64,000 nucleotides of DNA, taken from positions 1-64,000 of the forward strand of contig JADHUV010000002.1 in NCBI GenBank assembly GCA_016784355.1, in the 5' to 3' direction. The position numbers and the translations under genes are program-made. The notes beneath the pieces were generated by a model. That model ran no database searches, was not told where the DNA came from, and worked only from the letters and a program-made list of their open reading frames with translations. The stretch comes from Nitrospira sp. (GTDB lineage Bacteria; Nitrospirota; Thermodesulfovibrionia; UBA6902). This document shows positions 1 through 9,622 of the stretch, piece after piece (the stretch's first letter is position 1; each line of letters begins with the position of its first letter).

Positions 1-28
1 AGACAATGCTTGTTTTCATAAGAGACAT
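1..28 (-). CDS. 5' end of a further gene of the glycan operon (partial)
   Basis: An ATG at 28-26 opens a frame running off the window edge; the visible residues are MSLMKTSIV. A good Shine-Dalgarno AAGGAG lies at 40-35, six bases before the ATG, and the preceding gene stops at 59, so a tightly spaced next operon gene is likely. The fragment is too short to identify. In legionaminate operons a CMP-sugar synthetase or an oxidoreductase is often found here, but that is only a guess. Confidence 0.45.
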
Positions 29-58
29 ACCTTTCTCCTTGAATGTTAGACTCCTGAT

Positions 59-1129
59 TTATCTCATTCCCTGCAGCTTTTCTACAGAGATTTTATACTC
101 CTCCCACTGACCAATATCAATGTAATCATTGCTGTTAACTGGATAAGTGATCACCTTCATATTCTTGTCTAAAAGCACCTGTATAAAATCTGTCATATCA
201 AAATACTCATCATCAGGAATATACTCCAGGGCATCTCTATTAATAACATACACACCAGTATTAATAGTCACGGTGTATTCCGGTTTTTCCTGTATCCCCG
301 TAACCTCGCCTTTATCCTTAAAATCAATCACACCATATGGTATTTTATGATGCTGTATTGAAGACAGCACCGTCATAGAGGCCCTTTGTTTTTTATGAAG
401 TTTTATAACCTCAGCAAATTCAGCCCTGACAATCACATCACAGTTAGATACAATAAACAGATCTGAATCAAGATTTTCAATCAGCTTAAGTCCGCCGGCT
501 GTGCCAAGAAATTTTTTCTCCCATACATAATTGAGATTAAACTTCTTTTCACAGCCCTTAAAATATGCCTCGATCATTTCCCCTTTATAATTAAGCACGA
601 GATGATATTTATTGGCACCCTGCCTGGAAAATTCATCTAATATCACTTCCAGTATAGGTTTATCATTTACAGGAATCAGGGGTTTCGGTAATATCTTTGT
701 AAAGGGCTCAAGACGTGTTCCCTTCCCGCCTGCCATAATAACAACCGGCACCCTGATCTTGACGCTTTTGACTGGTCGAACCTGCTCAGAAAAAGCCTGA
801 CTCCACAGCATATAATCTACAACAATGCCTTTTTGATCCAGCACAGGAATAAGGTCAAGCTTCTTTTTCAAAAATATTGCTCGTACTTCATCCATGGTAA
901 ACTTGCCCTTTTTAAGCACCGTAGGCGTTTTAAAATAAACATCATTAATGTCATCATCAAGACTCTTACCTTTCAACAGATAACTCCTGATATCTCCGTC
1001 CGTTATCGTACCAAGGAGTTTCCTGTCCTGATCCGTCACAAGCAATACCTTTTCAGCAGTATTTTCCAACTTCTTCAGTGCATCTTTTATCGACTGATGT
1101 CTGCTGACAAAAACATCCTTTTTAGTCAT
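59..1129 (-). CDS. ptmE: CBS-domain sugar-1-phosphate nucleotidyltransferase, PtmE-like
   Basis: Residues about 1-115 form a pair of CBS domains. Residues about 128-350 form a nucleotidyltransferase domain with the signature AGGKGTRLEPFTK and a downstream PKPLIPV at about 133-154. This CBS plus NTP-transferase architecture is that of Campylobacter PtmE, which makes the GDP-activated glucosamine that enters CMP-legionaminate synthesis. The protein should be cytoplasmic. It overlaps the upstream 2-epimerase by 4 bases (ATGA), so the two are probably translated together. Other hexose-1-phosphate nucleotidyltransferases share the catalytic fold, so the exact sugar and nucleotide are inferred from architecture and neighbours. 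Confidence 0.85.
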   Translation of the reverse strand: MTKKDVFVSRHQSIKDALKKLENTAEKVLLVTDQDRKLLGTITDGDIRSYLLKGKSLDDDINDVYFKTPTVLKKGKFTMDEVRAIFLKKKLDLIPVLDQKGIVVDYMLWSQAFSEQVRPVKSVKIRVPVVIMAGGKGTRLEPFTKILPKPLIPVNDKPILEVILDEFSRQGANKYHLVLNYKGEMIEAYFKGCEKKFNLNYVWEKKFLGTAGGLKLIENLDSDLFIVSNCDVIVRAEFAEVIKLHKKQRASMTVLSSIQHHKIPYGVIDFKDKGEVTGIQEKPEYTVTINTGVYVINRDALEYIPDDEYFDMTDFIQVLLDKNMKVITYPVNSNDYIDIGQWEEYKISVEKLQGMR

Positions 1130-2310
1130 TTATCTCCTCGCTCTAAATCATAAAACATCTTCTTTAAATTGATACTTTTTTTCAGTTCTTTTTTAAGCAC
1201 AGTCATAATACGGGGGGCACTTTTCCCGGAACCATACGGATTATGAACTGTTTTGCACAGTTTCATAAAGCCATCGGATAATGCATATCGTATGGCCTTT
1301 TTAATATCCCCTGCTTTAATGCCGCAGGATATTACACTCTCAGCAGTCACCCGCCCCCTCTGCCTGTCACCGATATTCACTGTGGGTATACCGAAGGACG
1401 GGGCTTCTATCAAACCACTGGATGAATTACCAATGACAAGATCAGAATATTTCATTGCTGACAGATAACGCATTCTTCCCATAGATGTAAACGAGACTGC
1501 CCTTTGTGGATTAGAGCTGACATAAGAAACAATCAAATCATTAATTACCTGTGAGCCGGGGTCAGAATTCGGCATGGTAAATATCATTTTTAGCCCTTCA
1601 ACATGATGAAGACAATCCAGCATTGCACGGAAGTGATTCTCAGAAGACCCTGCCTCAAGCGTGACCGGATGATAAGTAACAATAGCCGTCCTGCCCTGAA
1701 ACTTAAAATTAATTACCCTTTCAAGCTCTCTTTTATTCATCAGCTTTACACCATGAATATTATCCAGTCCAACTGCTCCGACATTAAAGACCCTTCCCGG
1801 ATCCTCACCAAGCTGAATAACCCTGTTAGCATATTGCTCGGTAGAAGTAAAGTGAAGCCATGATATCTTGGTGATCGAGTGCCTCATGGCATCGTCCATA
1901 GCACCCTCGGTCAGTTCTCCGCCATGAAGATGCACAACAGGAATCTTTATGAAAAAGGCTGCTGCTGCCGCTGCAAAAGTCTCATAACGATCACCCAGGA
2001 CCAATACCAGATCAGGAGAGAGTCGCTTCAACGCATCGGTCATGGATATGATTCCCAGTCCAACTGATTTTGACATTCCCTCATCCGTATTAGTTGCCAG
2101 AAGCATCTCAACCCTTTCGGATATATGAAATCCATCGCTCTCAATCTCACGATATGTCAAACCGAATGCTGGAGACAGATGCATTCCAGTCGCAATAATC
2201 CGCAATGAAAAAAAAGCATCTTTTTTCATTAGACACAAAAGCGGATAGAACAGACCATATTCGGCCCGAGTACCCGTAATTACACATATTTTTTTCTTCT
2301 TATCCGGCAA
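1126..2310 (-). CDS. legG: Hydrolysing UDP/GDP-sugar 2-epimerase, LegG/NeuC family
   Basis: The N-terminal motif ITGTRAEYGLFYPL and the C-terminal stretch with NSSSGLIEAPSFGIPTVNIGDRQ are typical of hydrolysing NDP-HexNAc 2-epimerases (NeuC, LegG, NnaA). The enzyme would release the 6-deoxy-mannosamine-type hexose that NeuB then condenses with phosphoenolpyruvate. Length (394 aa) is normal for the family. The start is TTG, with AAAGG about eight bases upstream. A consensus sigma-54 site lies about 50 bases upstream of the start. With the PtmE-like partner, a GDP-linked legionaminate route is favoured over sialic acid, but the substrate cannot be read from sequence. Confidence 0.88.
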   Translation of the reverse strand: MPDKKKKICVITGTRAEYGLFYPLLCLMKKDAFFSLRIIATGMHLSPAFGLTYREIESDGFHISERVEMLLATNTDEGMSKSVGLGIISMTDALKRLSPDLVLVLGDRYETFAAAAAAFFIKIPVVHLHGGELTEGAMDDAMRHSITKISWLHFTSTEQYANRVIQLGEDPGRVFNVGAVGLDNIHGVKLMNKRELERVINFKFQGRTAIVTYHPVTLEAGSSENHFRAMLDCLHHVEGLKMIFTMPNSDPGSQVINDLIVSYVSSNPQRAVSFTSMGRMRYLSAMKYSDLVIGNSSSGLIEAPSFGIPTVNIGDRQRGRVTAESVISCGIKAGDIKKAIRYALSDGFMKLCKTVHNPYGSGKSAPRIMTVLKKELKKSINLKKMFYDLERGDK

Positions 2311-2619
2311 TGAGATACCTTTAACTGTCTTATCTATATATAATCACATAGATTTTAATGCAAATATTGTGCCAAATTGACAATATACGCTTAAACGGAA
2401 TATTTCAAGATGCTCAATTAAACAATATATAGCTGAAAACCATTAAACAAATTCAAGTTACACACTATAACTGCTTATTATAATTGAATTTATTGCAATA
2501 ACTAGTCTAGTGAGATATACACTGCCAGTAGAGAAACACTCCAAGGACATTTAATAGGAATTTTTTTTCCGCTACCCGGCAATCATTACCTGTCAGCCTA
2601 TTGACACAGCAGGTGTGTA
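2311..2619. other. Intergenic region with promoter, no gene seen
   Basis: This 309-base AT-rich gap separates the Nudix/CgeB-like gene from the 2-epimerase gene. Besides the sigma-54-type promoter listed separately, I see only a weak inverted repeat (ACCTG/CAGGT, about 2576-2602) without a T-run in the direction of transcription. No coding frame or RNA gene is supported. Confidence 0.5.
2360..2374 (-). promoter_or_regulatory. Sigma-54 promoter upstream of the 2-epimerase gene
   Basis: On the minus strand the site reads TGGCAC-ATATT-class spacer-TTGC: TGGCAC, exactly five bases (AATAT), then TTGC. This matches the RpoN -24/-12 consensus with perfect spacing. The predicted transcription start is near 2348, leaving a leader of about 38 bases before the TTG start at 2310. 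It should drive the legG-ptmE operon and would need an enhancer-binding activator encoded elsewhere. Confidence 0.7.
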
Positions 2620-5121
2620 CTAATTACTTCTTAACATCAGTTTGTCCAAACTTTGATAGTATTGCTTTATAAAACCAATTGTTGCATCAGCTACAGCGAT
2701 ATTAGTGAACTTCTCAAGAACCACTGCTCTGCCGTTTTCAGCAATCCGATCTCTTTCACCTGGATTGTCCAGGTAATACTGAACCTTATTCAAGAGATCC
2801 TCCTTGTTATAAAACAGAACGATCTCCTCATTTTCCCGGAAATGATTTGTTATATAGTCTATATTTTCATTATTTTCAGGCTCTACATATTTCACCAGCG
2901 GAAACCCCCCGCTTGCCAGGATTTCAAAGTTCCTTTCATGGACTGGAATATTGGGGTGATCAGAAATTGAAATACTGCTGCTGCCATAGATGCCGGAAAG
3001 CTGCTCACCGTATTTTGCTAATCCCATGTGATACCTTTTAAATTTTTCAAAGTTACCCCATCCACGCCCCCACACCTGAATATTACGGGTAATACCGGAA
3101 TCGGCTATCCACTCTACGACCTTACGACGATATACAGAAAATACTGTCAGAGTGAGGAATCTGATGATGTTGCTTTTAGACTCAAGGTTTAAATCAATAC
3201 CACGTTCAGCCAGCTTGATCGCGAGCATTTTCTCAAAACTTCTGTCGAAAAAAATAAATTCTTCTCGACCGCTCATCTCGATAACCTCTGCATATAATTC
3301 ATGAGCAATACCACTTATAATCGGAGATTCAAACATGTTCAGAAGAATAGTCAGTCTGAAAAATTCATCCCCGCCTGAATTATTAACACTGACAATATCA
3401 CATTCCTTTCTTATTGCAAGCCTGGGCGATGGGGCAAAAACATTACAATCAACACCATCTGAAATATACATAGTTCTCTCAGGATCCATGCCCATATCTT
3501 TCAGGTCATCCGTCCACTCCTTTACCATAGATGAAATGAACATATTGTCACATCCCTTAAAATCCATCCCGCACATATCCCGATATCGCATTATCCACAT
3601 CATATTTTTCGTTATGTTAGATTCATCAAAGAAATGGCTGATACTATAGTTAACATGAAAAACAATATCGGGAAGAAACTCACTGATCTCTTTCATTATA
3701 TAAGATACATTCATCATCTCATAAGGTTTTTTCTCAATGCAGATCTTAGCGTTATATCCAATTGACTGAAAGGCCTTATACCAGTTCATTACAATATGTT
3801 TATTGAGATCCGTAGACTCAGAGGTCACCAATAGAATTTTAACCGCTTCTGTCGGTCCTGAGAAAAGATTACGATAGTAATCATGATTTAGTTTCCCATA
3901 ATGTTGTTCAATCTTCCGCACATGCTCCTGTGCCTTGCTCAGCCGGAATAACATAATATCGTTGACAATCTTTTTATTCTCTCCTGCACTGCTCGGTTCA
4001 AAGAATTCTTCAGGAGGTAATATTAGAACATTATTAATAAATGATTGAAAAATACTGCTTCCGGTCTCGGCAAATATAAGCAATCTACCCTTTTTTATAT
4101 ACTCAATAAACAAGCTCAAATCAGCAAACATTAAAAGATAATACAATCCCTGCATATCATTAAATTTCAGGTATACCTGAGTTAACTCACTTAAGACACC
4201 AAAGATTGACCGAGTATGGCTGAAATCGAGCAGAAAATATCTGCATTCCCTGCGCTCATAAAAACTGCGCGGAAGGTCTGCATTTGCAGGATATATTCTC
4301 AAGATGCGTTGTTTAATACTCTCGAATTCCAGATCAAGATCGGTAAATAGTACCCCGTATTTTCTTAACAGATTCAGATTCTCGTTTACCCGAACTCTAT
4401 ATACATCTTCCTCAGGCTTTATCAGATACTCGTAAACTATGGCTGAAAGGTTTTCAGTTAGAACCCCATTTTGTATAGACTCTGCGATATATTTCTGTGC
4501 GATTCGTAAATTTCCAGACTTAATCGAGCATAGAATAAGCATTTTCACATAACCGGCCGGAAAGATACCCTCTGAAGCATAAAAAGAAACAACCTGTCTG
4601 CAGATCTGGGTTTTCAAGACAATGCTGTCAACAGAGTCCAATAGCGTCTTCAATCCGGATTGATTATTTTCTGCAAGACATTTTTCAGCTTTTTCCCTTA
4701 CCATAAGCAATTCCCGAACATATTCTATGATATTGCATACGGCTTTCCGGTCATGAGGCATCATCTTAAGATCTGCGATATCGGCCTCATGGTACCATTC
4801 CATCCCCTGCCCCTCATGTAACTCCAGTTCAGTCTTATTTCCCTTATAAGGAGCTGCATAGAGATACATCGTGCCCTTTTCATTCGGCAGATCATAATCC
4901 TGCTTCAGCACTAATATATGCTGCTTAAGCACATAATTGAGTTCTTCACGCACCTCACGAACCACAGTGTCTTCATAGGTTTCGCCCGGCATAATTCCTC
5001 CGCCGAAAAATGCCCAGTATCCTGGCAGCACTTCAGCATCATCAGTCCGGTGCTGAAGCAACACTCTGTTGTCGTTATCATAAAGAACTAGAAGGGATAC
5101 CTGTTTACGGGATATAGTCAT
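2620..5121 (-). CDS. Nudix hydrolase fused to a CgeB-like glycosyltransferase
   Basis: Residues 1-150 are a Nudix hydrolase with a nearly perfect Nudix box at about 41-63 (GGIMPGE, then REVREEL); the usual Gly after EEL is Asn. The rest aligns end to end with the 705-aa product of 7418-9535: an uncharacterised helical segment, then from about residue 425 a CgeB/glycosyltransferase-1-like part (ILLVTSES, later HERNFEILASGGFPL and the closing helix with YYLDNPGERDRIAENGR). A TTG lies just upstream, but the ATG at 5121 overlaps the previous stop by one base (TGATG) and is the likely start. The Nudix domain could hydrolyse a nucleotide sugar or by-product of transfer. Function is inferred from fold. 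Confidence 0.78.
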   Translation of the reverse strand: MTISRKQVSLLVLYDNDNRVLLQHRTDDAEVLPGYWAFFGGGIMPGETYEDTVVREVREELNYVLKQHILVLKQDYDLPNEKGTMYLYAAPYKGNKTELELHEGQGMEWYHEADIADLKMMPHDRKAVCNIIEYVRELLMVREKAEKCLAENNQSGLKTLLDSVDSIVLKTQICRQVVSFYASEGIFPAGYVKMLILCSIKSGNLRIAQKYIAESIQNGVLTENLSAIVYEYLIKPEEDVYRVRVNENLNLLRKYGVLFTDLDLEFESIKQRILRIYPANADLPRSFYERRECRYFLLDFSHTRSIFGVLSELTQVYLKFNDMQGLYYLLMFADLSLFIEYIKKGRLLIFAETGSSIFQSFINNVLILPPEEFFEPSSAGENKKIVNDIMLFRLSKAQEHVRKIEQHYGKLNHDYYRNLFSGPTEAVKILLVTSESTDLNKHIVMNWYKAFQSIGYNAKICIEKKPYEMMNVSYIMKEISEFLPDIVFHVNYSISHFFDESNITKNMMWIMRYRDMCGMDFKGCDNMFISSMVKEWTDDLKDMGMDPERTMYISDGVDCNVFAPSPRLAIRKECDIVSVNNSGGDEFFRLTILLNMFESPIISGIAHELYAEVIEMSGREEFIFFDRSFEKMLAIKLAERGIDLNLESKSNIIRFLTLTVFSVYRRKVVEWIADSGITRNIQVWGRGWGNFEKFKRYHMGLAKYGEQLSGIYGSSSISISDHPNIPVHERNFEILASGGFPLVKYVEPENNENIDYITNHFRENEEIVLFYNKEDLLNKVQYYLDNPGERDRIAENGRAVVLEKFTNIAVADATIGFIKQYYQSLDKLMLRSN

Positions 5122-6203
5122 CAAACAAAATTAATGTGTTCCGGCGGATGCTTGATCTTCCAGACAAATTCATTAATGTTATGAGTCTTGCAATTGGAAT
5201 AACACTGGCGGGTATCAATATTCCTGATCTTTTCCATAATATCCCAGTAACGGTCACTTTGAATTATATCCTTGAAGGACTGCTTTGTCAGATCGCCAAG
5301 ACGAAATTCTTCTTCACGCTGGTCAAAGAAGGCGCCGCAGGGATATATTCTTCCATCGCCGCTTGAGTATAAAAGAAAAGGTGCACCCAGGCAATGAGCA
5401 TAGCTGCGCTCCCCTTTATTCGTAACTTTATCCCACTTAACAATCACGTTGTACTCACCCACACTTTTACTCTCAGCTTCTTTTAATATCGCCTCAAAGC
5501 TATCATACTCACCAAGCCGGTCATATACGCCAAGATCACTGTCTTTGGTATCACTGCACTGCTTGATTACCAGATAATCAACACCGAGTGTTTTACCTAA
5601 ATCAGCAAGTGCCAAGACCTGATCAACATTGGCAGGAACCAGAACCATCTGCATTCCTATCGTTATATCGAGCTGTTTTTTCCGCTTCTGCGCTACACAA
5701 AACCTTATCTTTTCCATCAAAGTCTCAAAGTCCCTGCTGCGGTGAACCTTCCTGTATGCCTCATCAGTAGCAGCACTGATATTAAACCGTATCCATGTTA
5801 AATTCTCCAACGCCTCCTCACCCTGACTTCCGGTATCCAGGAGCACACCATTTGTACCTAGTGAGATATCAGCCCCGCCTTTTTTACCCTCAGCAATTGC
5901 ATCATAGACATGAGGATTCATAAGTGGTTCCGCCTCACCAATTATCGCCAGGGAACGAACCCCGGCCTCCCCGGCTTCTCTCATATACTTCAAAAGCGGC
6001 TCCCTCGGAAAATATACATCCTTGCCCTTCATGTATTTGTTGCCCTGTAATTCACCAAAGCAGTATATACATTTAAGATTACATCCCTTACTTAAGCCCA
6101 CATCAATATGCAGCGGTGCTATTCTTTCGCCTTTTTCCCATGCAGACACCCGATCCAGATGCCAGAAAAGCTTATGTCCATCCATAATATATTTATCACT
6201 CAT
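5121..6203 (-). CDS. Radical SAM/SPASM-like enzyme, paralogue A
   Basis: The radical-SAM 4Fe-4S motif CNLKCIYC sits at residues 41-48. The C-terminal half carries further cysteines (CLGAP, YPCGAFF, CYSNC) as in SPASM or twitch domains that bind auxiliary clusters. The protein begins DGHKLFWHLDRVS and ends PEHINFV; both ends recur in the paralogue at 21602-22675. I chose the ATG at 6203 because AAGGAG lies seven bases upstream and the resulting N-terminus (MSDKYIMDGHK) matches that paralogue; an in-frame ATG at 6218 lacks this support. It is co-translated with the Nudix/CgeB gene. Substrate unknown; a sugar, lipid carrier or peptide of the glycan pathway is possible. Confidence 0.85.
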   Translation of the reverse strand: MSDKYIMDGHKLFWHLDRVSAWEKGERIAPLHIDVGLSKGCNLKCIYCFGELQGNKYMKGKDVYFPREPLLKYMREAGEAGVRSLAIIGEAEPLMNPHVYDAIAEGKKGGADISLGTNGVLLDTGSQGEEALENLTWIRFNISAATDEAYRKVHRSRDFETLMEKIRFCVAQKRKKQLDITIGMQMVLVPANVDQVLALADLGKTLGVDYLVIKQCSDTKDSDLGVYDRLGEYDSFEAILKEAESKSVGEYNVIVKWDKVTNKGERSYAHCLGAPFLLYSSGDGRIYPCGAFFDQREEEFRLGDLTKQSFKDIIQSDRYWDIMEKIRNIDTRQCYSNCKTHNINEFVWKIKHPPEHINFV

Positions 6204-6246
6204 AACAAACTCCTTCATATAAAGTTACACTTTAATTATCGTTATC

Positions 6247-7095
6247 TCACTTAACACTCTTTTTCCTTTCACAATACTCTCTGACCGCATCCTGCCACGG
6301 CCGCAACGCGCCGATCTTCTCAGAGCTAATAGGAGTGCAGGTATTTTTTCGGCCTAATGCAGGAAATTCTAAATGAGATACCCCGAGGATATCGAGATCG
6401 AGTTTCAAGCCTTTGGCGATCTCGGTCATCAGATCATATAGCGAGGCACTTCCCTGATTTGCAATGTGATAGGTACCATACTCCATTGATTTCTCAATAA
6501 TGTTCCTGACCTCTAAAGCAATATCAAAGGCATAAGATGGTGAAGAAATAATATCATGGGAGACTTTCAAAACCTTTTCTCCGGCCTTGACCTTTGAAAG
6601 CATCTTTTCGATGAACTGATTTTCCTTTTCTGTCTCACCAAAAAGAATTGAAATTCTGCATATATAATATCTCTTAGCTATATTTTGTATAAATAAATCA
6701 CCACCCAGTTTAGTAAACCCATAGACATTCAGAGGAGATGGTGTATCTGATTCGGTAAAATATGCCCCCGAGGAATCGCTAAATACTGCATCAGTACTAA
6801 AATGAATCAGCAGAAAGTTCAACTCATTGGCTAATTCAGCAAGATACCTGGGGTAGAGAGTATTTAACTGTAATGCATCATAAGGAGCTTTTTCGCATGG
6901 GTCAATTCCGAGATAGGCCACTGCATTGATAACAATATCCGGCCTTATCTCCTTTACAAGAAGGCTTACGCTCCTAAAGTCAGCAGCATCAAAATCTTTA
7001 CTGCTTTTTTCAATGAGATCATAGCCATCATCAAAGGCACGGCGTATTGCCCCTCCCATTTTACCGGTGCTGCCGAGAAGAAGTATTTTTTTCAA
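6247..7095 (-). CDS. RmlD-like NAD(P)-dependent sugar reductase
   Basis: This is an extended short-chain dehydrogenase/reductase of the dTDP-4-dehydrorhamnose reductase type. It has the N-terminal nucleotide-binding motif LLGSTGKMGG, the segment STDAVFSD, and the catalytic YGFTK. It would reduce a 4-keto-6-deoxy nucleotide sugar in the cytoplasm. Length (282 aa) is normal. The start codon is TTG (7095), giving MKKILLLGSTG, with AGAGA some eight bases upstream. It is the first gene after a sigma-54-type promoter and probably heads an operon with the radical-SAM gene and the Nudix/CgeB gene. The sugar it reduces is not known, and no RmlA/B/C genes are nearby. Confidence 0.82.
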   Translation of the reverse strand: MKKILLLGSTGKMGGAIRRAFDDGYDLIEKSSKDFDAADFRSVSLLVKEIRPDIVINAVAYLGIDPCEKAPYDALQLNTLYPRYLAELANELNFLLIHFSTDAVFSDSSGAYFTESDTPSPLNVYGFTKLGGDLFIQNIAKRYYICRISILFGETEKENQFIEKMLSKVKAGEKVLKVSHDIISSPSYAFDIALEVRNIIEKSMEYGTYHIANQGSASLYDLMTEIAKGLKLDLDILGVSHLEFPALGRKNTCTPISSEKIGALRPWQDAVREYCERKKSVK

Positions 7096-7417
7096 TAGTT
7101 AATATCTCTTAATTAGTCAAAAGCCGTTTGGCGATTGTAATTACATTGTTTATTCCATCACAGAGCTCTTGTATTTATATATGCAATACGCTATGACCTC
7201 CAATGCCATACATATTATTAACCTATTTTAAAGGATGCAAATTCAGTGCCTGAGTTCAACTTCTCTCCCGCAGCAAAAAACTATAAATCAAAAACTCCAT
7301 AACCAGCTGCAATCATGCATTTTATTTGTACAGAATCTAAATCCTTCCAAGGGAAGCACCATTGTTTCCATATATTATATATGTGAAAAAAATTCAATAT
7401 CGTCACTGAATTGACAT
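7096..7417. other. Intergenic region with promoter, no gene seen
   Basis: This AT-rich gap of 322 bases lies between the CgeB-like gene and the RmlD-like gene. It carries the sigma-54-type site listed separately. I found no convincing terminator, coding frame or RNA gene in it. Confidence 0.5.
7237..7251 (-). promoter_or_regulatory. Sigma-54-type promoter upstream of the RmlD-like gene
   Basis: The minus strand reads AGGCAC, five bases (TGAAT), TTGC, followed by AT. Only the first base of the -24 box differs from TGGCAC, and the spacing is exact. Predicted start of transcription is near 7225, giving a leader of about 130 bases before the TTG at 7095. Confidence 0.6.
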
Positions 7418-9535
7418 TTATTCATATAAACTTCTAACGAATTTCATAGTTTTATCCGCTATAGCCTCACATGTAAAATCACGATGCACAACGCCCCTGC
7501 CCTTTTCAGCTACTTCCATTCGCAATTCAGGATTATCAAGATAGTATTGAAACTTATTCAGAAAATCATCGCGACTGTGAAAGAGCACTATTTCCTTATC
7601 TTCCTTGAAGAAATTCGTTATTCGCTGCTTTTCCTCTGCCGCCCCCATATCCACGCTCCTTATCATCGGAAACCCGCCGCTTGCTATAATCTCAAAGTTC
7701 CTCTCATGCAGTGCCCATGGATTATCAGACAGCGAGATATTACTGCTTCGATAAATCGATGCAAGCTGCCCTCCGTAACTGGCCGTACCCATATGATATG
7801 GAGCGAATTTCTCATTGTTAGACCAGTACCTGCCCCAGAGTTTAATATTGCGGGTAATCCCTGAATCAACAACCCATTCCATGATTCTCGTGCGGCAGAC
7901 CATATCAATCATATGCTCAAAAAAGTCCCGCAGTACCCGTCTGTCATGATCTGACATCTCATTGCCGGACTGATAGCTTAGCTTCTGATCTATGCGGTTC
8001 AATATAGTATCCAGCACATCAGTGCACACTGGAAGTACAAATATCAGTTTTTCATCATCAAGCAACTCATTCAAGCTGATCATTTCCTTAAGTACCAGTT
8101 CTTTTAATACCGGCGTAGAAATCATCCTGAAATAATGTTCGATTTTTTGATCTTTACTTCCGACTGAATTACTGACACATGTAAGATCACAGGCATATTC
8201 AGAATTAATGTTTTTACTCTTTGTAAATATACTGATATCGACACCTTCAGAAGTGGTCAGTATTCGTTCGGGCGGTATATCAATCCTTTTCAGCCTCTCC
8301 TCCCATTCAGCCAATACAGGGAGAATAAACATATTGTGGTAATTATAATTTGAGGATATTTTGTGAAGATCATTCCCTGCCTTATCACGATACCTGTTAA
8401 TCCAAAGAATATTATTTCTCAGGTTCCCCTTATTCAACGAACTAGCACCGAAATTAATATGAAAGATTATATCAGGCCGATACTCATTTATTTTCCAATG
8501 CACCGAATATTCATTAACTATCTCAAACTGCTCACGCTCAATCAATAATTCCGCCCGATAACCAAGATCTAAAAAAGCTTTATACCAGTGTTTTACAATG
8601 AACTTGTTTAACTCAGTATGTCTCGAGGTTATTAAAAGCACCTTGATCTCTGATACATTCCCCTGGAAAAGCTTTCTGTAATACTCCTGGTCATAGGAAG
8701 CATAATAATCATCAAGAACGCCCTTGAGTTCATTATAAGAATCCTTCCGAGCTTCATTTATCCTGGTTATAAATTCTACATACCCTGCATTTACAGAATG
8801 CTCAAGACTGTATTGCGGAGGTCTTACAAGTATATTCAAAAAGAATTTCTCCATAAGTCCCTTCGCCTTTCCCTCAAACATTAAAATTCTTTTTTTACTG
8901 ATGAAAGAAAGAAATTGATTAAGGTCCTCGAAGAGCAGCATATAATAAAGATACTGCATGTCATCATAAACAAGGTACAGCATTTCTGTCTTGCTCAGTG
9001 CGTAGAGAATTGTCTTTACGCTAATAATATCGACAAGCATCTGAGGGATAGACATTTCAAAACAATCAATCATACTATCAGGGACACTTGACTGATACTC
9101 TGATATTACAAGCAGTTTCTTTGTAATAACATTAAAGGAAATATCTGAATCGTTAAACAGAACTCCATTCGTCTTCAGCAGTTCCATATTACGATGATAA
9201 CGCGCACTGAACTCTGCCTCACGCGGCTTTATAAGGGAATTATAAATAAAGGCTGAAATCCGTTCATCATCAACCCCTAACTGCCGTATCTCCCGCAATA
9301 GTTTCATAGCCTCACTCAGATCGTCCTGACTTATGAGCCACTGAGCATAGAACATCATATAGCCGACTGGCGCAGCAGCAGATTCCTTATAATATGCTAT
9401 AATTTTTTTAAAGCCTTTGCTCTTAAGTTCGGGGGTCTCAAGTGAACCAAGAACAGATTTGACCAGTTCATGGTCATTGTCTTTACATGCACTCTCAAGC
9501 TCTGTCATCTTGTCATTAAGCACGGTATTATTCAT
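7418..9535 (-). CDS. CgeB-like large glycosyltransferase
   Basis: This 705-aa protein is paralogous to residues 150-834 of the Nudix fusion at 2620-5121. Residues 1-290 are a helical part of unknown function (shared patterns NGVLFND and YLYYMLLFEDL). From about residue 300 it resembles CgeB/DUF3880 and family-1-like glycosyltransferases: ITSRHTELNKF, IIFHINFG, then HERNFEIIASGGFPM and a C-terminal FQYYLDNPELR segment. It probably transfers a sugar of the glycan, in the cytoplasm or at the membrane face; no signal peptide or membrane helix is evident. It lies just downstream of a radical-SAM and a methyltransferase gene. Donor and acceptor are unknown. Maf-like flagellin transferases are an alternative comparison that needs structure prediction. 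Confidence 0.75.
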   Translation of the reverse strand: MNNTVLNDKMTELESACKDNDHELVKSVLGSLETPELKSKGFKKIIAYYKESAAAPVGYMMFYAQWLISQDDLSEAMKLLREIRQLGVDDERISAFIYNSLIKPREAEFSARYHRNMELLKTNGVLFNDSDISFNVITKKLLVISEYQSSVPDSMIDCFEMSIPQMLVDIISVKTILYALSKTEMLYLVYDDMQYLYYMLLFEDLNQFLSFISKKRILMFEGKAKGLMEKFFLNILVRPPQYSLEHSVNAGYVEFITRINEARKDSYNELKGVLDDYYASYDQEYYRKLFQGNVSEIKVLLITSRHTELNKFIVKHWYKAFLDLGYRAELLIEREQFEIVNEYSVHWKINEYRPDIIFHINFGASSLNKGNLRNNILWINRYRDKAGNDLHKISSNYNYHNMFILPVLAEWEERLKRIDIPPERILTTSEGVDISIFTKSKNINSEYACDLTCVSNSVGSKDQKIEHYFRMISTPVLKELVLKEMISLNELLDDEKLIFVLPVCTDVLDTILNRIDQKLSYQSGNEMSDHDRRVLRDFFEHMIDMVCRTRIMEWVVDSGITRNIKLWGRYWSNNEKFAPYHMGTASYGGQLASIYRSSNISLSDNPWALHERNFEIIASGGFPMIRSVDMGAAEEKQRITNFFKEDKEIVLFHSRDDFLNKFQYYLDNPELRMEVAEKGRGVVHRDFTCEAIADKTMKFVRSLYE

Positions 9536-9622
9536 TACTACTGTTTGAAGGTATGAAATCTAAAGTTCTCCTATAAATAAGCTGCCAGCTCCAAGCGTAT
9601 TAATAAGTAATCAGGATTACAT

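Noticed and set aside
2560-2605. Possible terminator after the Nudix/CgeB gene
   Set aside because: The inverted repeat is short and is followed by A, not T, on the transcribed strand.
9560-9610. Possible sigma-54 site (TGGCAG-N5-TTAT) before the radical SAM gene at 10693 direction
   Set aside because: It lies downstream of the CgeB start in a short gap, and the -12 GC is absent.
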